Shown here piece by piece: positions 62,879-64,000 of a stretch of DNA of 64,000 bases. Both the position numbers and the translations under genes were made by a program. The DNA comes from Gymnorhina tibicen (Eukaryota; Chordata; Aves; Passeriformes; Artamidae): assembly GCA_013399875.1 (NCBI GenBank), contig VXAZ01005702.1, positions 1,281,768 to 1,345,767 on the forward strand, read 5' to 3'. Below the pieces are notes generated by a model. That model did no database searches. It had not been told where the DNA came from and was given only the letters and a program-made list of their open reading frames with translations. Position 1 is the first letter of the stretch. Every line of letters starts with the position of its first letter.

Positions 62879-64000
62879 GTAAGCATAAAAGCTACCTTTC
62901 ACCAGCTTTTCTGCAGCACTTGCCAAAACAATCTGACAGTGTGCCACAACTAGCCTTTGGTACAAAAAGAGAGGAACAAATTAATCTTTTTAGATTTATA
63001 TTGTGCCTCGGATCCTCCTCTGGCTCTGCACAGAGGCTATCATAGAGGTGTAATAGCTACAGGCTGCTTTTGAGAGTAGTCTTCTTGACAGCAGTCCTAG
63101 GCTGCCTGACCCACATATTGCCATGCACAGTCCAGTATTTCAGTAAGATCTGTTACATTCACACTGCACACCAGCCAAGATGATGCTGCCGACGACCAGG
63201 ATCCCACCCTCTTCTGCCATGGGCCAAAGCAATCCCTGGCAGCCCGTACCAGTATCCTGACTCAGCCCTTCAGCATCCATTTTGGTGCTTCAGTCATAGC
63301 TCATATTTTTTGATGCAAGGTGAGTGAAAAGAAGGCTCATGAAGCTGGCCCAAAGATTTGACAGATTCCCCAATGTGGAAGCCACAGTTTTTGGTACTAC
63401 TCTTGCAATCATATGCACAAGGCATCTATGAGTTCACCACTAAAACCACGTCACTGTGACTGACACAAGCCAGCTCATTCTCCTGGTCATTATTACACTA
63501 AGAGTATGACAAAGTGACTACTGTTTGATACAAATGAAAACAGCCTCTCCCTAAAGCACAACAGCTTTGTGGCTATTAAGAGCAAGAATCCCCAAATCTT
63601 AGTTGTGGGATAGTGTGGATTTTTAGAAGGCATGTAGAACAGAAGCGGGCAGATAAAAAAAAAGTGAAAAAAAGAATGAACATGCATGACAATTTGTCTC
63701 TGCAGTGTATCAGAATCATGTATCTAACAGAGTATCCTTCCTGGCACAGGAAAAAAAAAAAGGAGGGGGGTCAAATGGTCATGTTTGGCTATTATAAGTT
63801 AGTGATCCAATCTTTGACAAGAGCTGTTAAAATATTAATGGTATTATGGATCAGTCTTTGCCTAGAAGGCAGCTGTTGATATGTCTGAAAGCATCTGTCA
63901 CACTGTGTTGGGGTCCATCCGAATCTTTTGGTAGAAGAGCTGACTTAGCTGTGATGCAGGGAGGGAATGCAATTTTTCTGAGGGCAGTTGTCTGGAAAGG
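62879..64000. other. Unique DNA, GC-richer at 63050-63300
   Basis: No recognisable gene. If the preceding exon is real, a second exon ending at 63319 is possible, with candidate acceptors in the CAG words between about 63130 and 63270. The end of the window is AT-rich with A-runs at 63655-63675 and 63750-63761. Confidence 0.4.

Noticed and set aside
1..64000. Prokaryotic features (operons, CRISPR, insertion sequences, ribosome binding sites) and tRNA/rRNA genes
   Set aside because: The avian CR1 and LTR content and the AT-rich intergenic texture exclude a bacterial source, and no cloverleaf or rRNA wording was seen.

Overview
The window looks like nuclear DNA from a bird. It is AT-rich and gene-poor, and its interspersed repeats are the avian set. 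There are six CR1 LINE fragments, several ending in the typical ATTCTATGA-like tail, and two long terminal repeats that I recognise by memory as bird endogenous-retrovirus (ERVL-like) solo LTRs. I see no bacterial operon structure, tRNA, rRNA or CRISPR array. No open reading frame looks like a known complete protein. The species cannot be fixed from the sequence; the LTR types would suit Neoaves.

Layout. 1-14796 is mostly unique non-coding DNA with CR1 pieces at 5222-5446 (+), 7841-8075 (-), 8330-8655 (+, internal reverse-transcriptase part) and 10181-10245 (-), an unclassified GC-richer block at 7000-7770, and a possible conserved non-coding stretch at 12541-13500. From about 14797 to 21916 the minus strand shows a possible small spliced gene: exon A (21836-21916), exon B (18981-19099) and exon C (about 14797-15254). 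The introns are GT-AG and the poly(A) signal is well formed. Reading starts at an ATG in exon A, crosses both introns in one frame and would end at 15110, but a TAA sits two bases before the end of exon B. This is the most interesting item here. It could be a 43-residue microprotein, a recently truncated gene of about 91 residues, or a non-coding RNA with chance open frames.

21917-32298 is unique DNA with an 11-bp perfect hairpin (24322-24349), a TA repeat, an A/C-rich low-complexity tract and a possible very old MIR-like SINE. 32299-32887 is a minus-strand solo LTR. 32888-60673 is a long desert with a few candidate enhancer-like blocks (37285-37520, 41270-41720), microsatellites, a G-quadruplex-capable tract, an unclassified GC-richer block at 46245-46610 and a CR1 stub at 48104. 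60674-61297 is a plus-strand solo LTR with perfect terminal inverted repeats and a perfect 5-bp target duplication. After it come a CR1 3' end (61742-62044) and a single plus-strand candidate exon (62713-62878).

Most of the window therefore has no assignable function. All gene calls rest on splice, frame and poly(A) signals read by eye, not on recognised homology.
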